Source: a bacterium
GTDB lineage: Bacteria; Patescibacteriota; Minisyncoccia; UBA6257; 1-14-0-10-44-23
DNA length: 13,084 bases
Direction of reading: 5' to 3'
Assembly (NCBI GenBank): GCA_030699515.1
Contig: JAUYME010000028.1
Span: 1 to 13,084, forward strand
Shown: positions 11,469-13,084 of the stretch, in pieces
Position numbering within the stretch: position 1 is the first letter of the stretch
Layout: every line of letters starts with the position of its first letter
The notes under the pieces: generated by a model
What the model was told of the DNA's origin: nothing
Databases searched by the model: none
What the model saw: only the letters and a program-made list of their open reading frames with translations
Position numbers and translations under genes: made by a program

Positions 11469-11484
11469 ATAATACCACCTCCCA
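11469..11484 (-). promoter_or_regulatory. Extended -10 promoter of the gpmI homologue (leaderless)
   Basis: On the - strand, TGGGAGGTGG then TATTAT (11469-11474), six bases, ATG. The G-rich upstream motif is shared with xth. Confidence 0.65.
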
Positions 11485-11509
11485 TTTTACATCTGCCTAT
11501 GTTCTTGGC

Positions 11510-11515
11510 TATAAT
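11510..11515 (+). promoter_or_regulatory. -10 element of rny
   Basis: TATAAT preceded by TTGGC. The -35 position holds TTACAT at 17 bases (11487-11492). It gives a leader of about 79 bases, unlike the leaderless neighbours. An out-of-frame ATG at 11573 opens 54 codons overlapping the rny start and is judged spurious. Confidence 0.6.
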
Positions 11516-11600
11516 GAATCTACGATAGTAAAGTCAAATAAATTTAACGTAACAAAGGACTAAAGAATTCACATGAAGAATTTAGGCCATATAAGAAGCT

Positions 11601-13084
11601 ATGAATTTTGCCAATCCATTTCTATGGGGCTTCTTGGCGCTTGGAATAATTGTAGGTTACATCGCCAGGAATCTTCTTGCAGTAAAGAGAGCTCAGAACA
11701 TAGAGCAGAAGCTCAAGAAACGAGTCGAAGAAGCTAAGGCTCAAGCTCAAGAAATAATTAGAGAGGCAAAGGATAAGTCCATTGCCATTCTTGACGATCT
11801 TAAAAAAGAAGAAAAGGAAAGAAGTGAAAAAATTACTAAACTTGAAGAACGAATACTTGGCAGAGAAGAAAAGCTGGATCAGCAAGCCCTTGCGCTTACT
11901 CAACGAGAATCCAAAATAGATGAAGAACGCTCTAAATTAGAAGAAAGCAAAGAGGAAATTAAAGAACTGAAAGAGAAGGCTGTTGTACAGTTGGAAGAAC
12001 TTGCCGGTCTTTCAAAAGAAAAGGCCAAAGAGCAGCTTATGGAAGAAACCAAAGCCAGCTACCAAAGCGACCTTACGGAAATAATCCAGAAGATGGAGCA
12101 CGAGCGCAAGGAAGAAATTGAAGAAAAGGCTGCTGAAATTATTACCGGTGCCCTTATGCGCTACTCCAGAACCCACGTGGCCGATGTAACCACTTCTGTA
12201 TTTACTCTTCCAAGTGAAGATCTAAAGGGAAAAATTATCGGCCGAGAAGGAAGAAACATTAAAGCGCTAGAGAGAGCCACCGGTGTGGACATCGTTGTAG
12301 ACGAAACACCGGAAACCGTAATCATCTCCTCCTTTGACCCAATGAGGCGAGAAATAGCTCGTCTTTCTCTGGAAAAACTTGTAAAAGACGGCCGAATTCA
12401 GCCGGCTAGAATTGAAGAAACGGTAGAAGAGGTTAAACAAAGCCTCATTAAACGCATGCAGGAAATTGGCGAAGAAGCGACAATGGAGCTTGGTATTATC
12501 GGCTTTCCAAAAGAAATACTTCAGCTGATCGGACGCCTTCACTTTAGAACCAGCTATGGCCAAAACGTACTTACCCACTCTATAGAAATGGCCCACATTT
12601 CCGGAATGATTGCGCGCGAGCTTGGCGTAAATGTTGATGTGGCAAAGAAAGGAGCGCTGGTACACGATATTGGTAAGGCGATTTCTCACGAAGTTGAAGG
12701 TAAGCACGTGGACTTGGGAATGAAAATCCTAAAAAAATACGGCGTTGAAGATGCGGTTATTGACGCAATGAAAAGCCACCACGAAGATTACCCCTTTGCC
12801 AGCTCGGAAGCCTTCATTGTTACCGCTGCCGACATTCTTTCTGCCGGACGCCCCGGTGCAAGAAGAGACAGCGTTGAGCAATATCTAAAGAGGCTTAAAG
12901 ACTTGGAAGCCATCGCCAGTGGATTCAAAGGGGTTAAACAGGCCTATGCCCTCTCGGCAGGGCGAGAGATTAGAGTATTTGTCGTACCGGAAAAGGTAGA
13001 CGACTTTGCCGCACTTCAAATGGCAAAAGATATTTCTTCTAAAATTCAGCACGAAATGAACTATCCGGGAGAAATTAAAGTAAA
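11601..13084 (+). CDS. rny: Ribonuclease Y (3' end cut by window)
   Basis: 494 codons are seen and the frame runs off the window, probably lacking only the last dozen or so residues. Order of parts: N-terminal membrane anchor (about 7-23), long Lys/Glu-rich coiled coil (about 28-185), KH RNA-binding domain with the GxxG loop in KIIGREGRNI (211-220), and HD domain with HSIEMAH (326-332) and the VHDIGKA metal motif (354-360; His355, Asp356). RNase Y is the membrane-bound endonuclease that starts mRNA decay in bacteria lacking RNase E. The start MNFANPFLWG is chosen because it begins directly before the anchor helix. AAGAAG 2 bases upstream is a weak ribosome binding site. It is divergent from the gpmI homologue. 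Confidence 0.96.
   Translation, partial: MNFANPFLWGFLALGIIVGYIARNLLAVKRAQNIEQKLKKRVEEAKAQAQEIIREAKDKSIAILDDLKKEEKERSEKITKLEERILGREEKLDQQALALTQRESKIDEERSKLEESKEEIKELKEKAVVQLEELAGLSKEKAKEQLMEETKASYQSDLTEIIQKMEHERKEEIEEKAAEIITGALMRYSRTHVADVTTSVFTLPSEDLKGKIIGREGRNIKALERATGVDIVVDETPETVIISSFDPMRREIARLSLEKLVKDGRIQPARIEETVEEVKQSLIKRMQEIGEEATMELGIIGFPKEILQLIGRLHFRTSYGQNVLTHSIEMAHISGMIARELGVNVDVAKKGALVHDIGKAISHEVEGKHVDLGMKILKKYGVEDAVIDAMKSHHEDYPFASSEAFIVTAADILSAGRPGARRDSVEQYLKRLKDLEAIASGFKGVKQAYALSAGREIRVFVVPEKVDDFAALQMAKDISSKIQHEMNYPGEIKV

Noticed and set aside
11622..11903. Open frame of 93 codons on the - strand inside rny
   Set aside because: Antisense to the Lys/Glu-rich coiled coil, giving a Phe/Leu/Ser-rich shadow.
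12267..12707. Open frame of 146 codons on the - strand inside rny
   Set aside because: Antisense to the KH and HD domains of RNase Y. No promoter or start context.

Overview
The window looks like chromosome from a Candidate Phyla Radiation (Patescibacteria) bacterium. This is an inference from gene content: a run of short signal-peptide proteins of the VirB2/TrbC pilin type, compact AT-leaning genes, a tRNA without encoded CCA, a lone Xer-type recombinase, RmuC and RNase Y, and many genes with no ribosome binding site. No rRNA or other taxonomic marker is present, so the phylum is not proven.

Layout. 1-1705 (+) holds four consecutive pilin-like membrane proteins (the first cut by the window edge), closed by a strong terminator. 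1850-5090 (mostly -) is a sharply GC-rich block with three membrane-anchored proteins. One resembles the SPFH/band-7 family; the other two are unrecognised. They form two transcription units, each with a textbook AT-rich promoter, a structured 5' leader and a clear Shine-Dalgarno site. 5202-5283 (+) is tRNA-Leu(UAG), followed by a palindromic terminator and a compact, highly structured GC-rich RNA-like element that ends in a copy of the tRNA 3' end. 5579-5908 (+) is a MazG-like pyrophosphohydrolase. 5975-6754 (-) is exonuclease III. 6840-7115 (+) is a tiny ArsR-type repressor lying between two near-identical long palindromes. 7174-8097 (-) is a tyrosine recombinase, 8330-9373 (-) is RmuC, 9400-9729 (+) is an unknown protein, 9912-11462 (-) is a phosphoglycerate-mutase homologue, and 11601-13084 (+) is RNase Y, cut by the window end.

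How the parts fit. The AT-normal genes cover nucleotide-pool cleaning (MazG), base-excision repair (Xth), recombination (Xer, RmuC) and RNA turnover (Rny). Six of them share one initiation pattern: a -10 hexamer, exactly six bases, then ATG, which implies leaderless mRNAs. The GC-rich block uses the opposite mode, with long hairpin leaders and Shine-Dalgarno sites.

Most notable points: (1) the phosphoglycerate-mutase homologue keeps its serine but has lost ligands at both metal sites plus substrate-binding arginines; (2) the GC-rich three-gene membrane cassette with its own leader architecture; (3) the paired palindromes bracketing the ArsR gene; (4) the structured element beside tRNA-Leu with a duplicated tRNA end.
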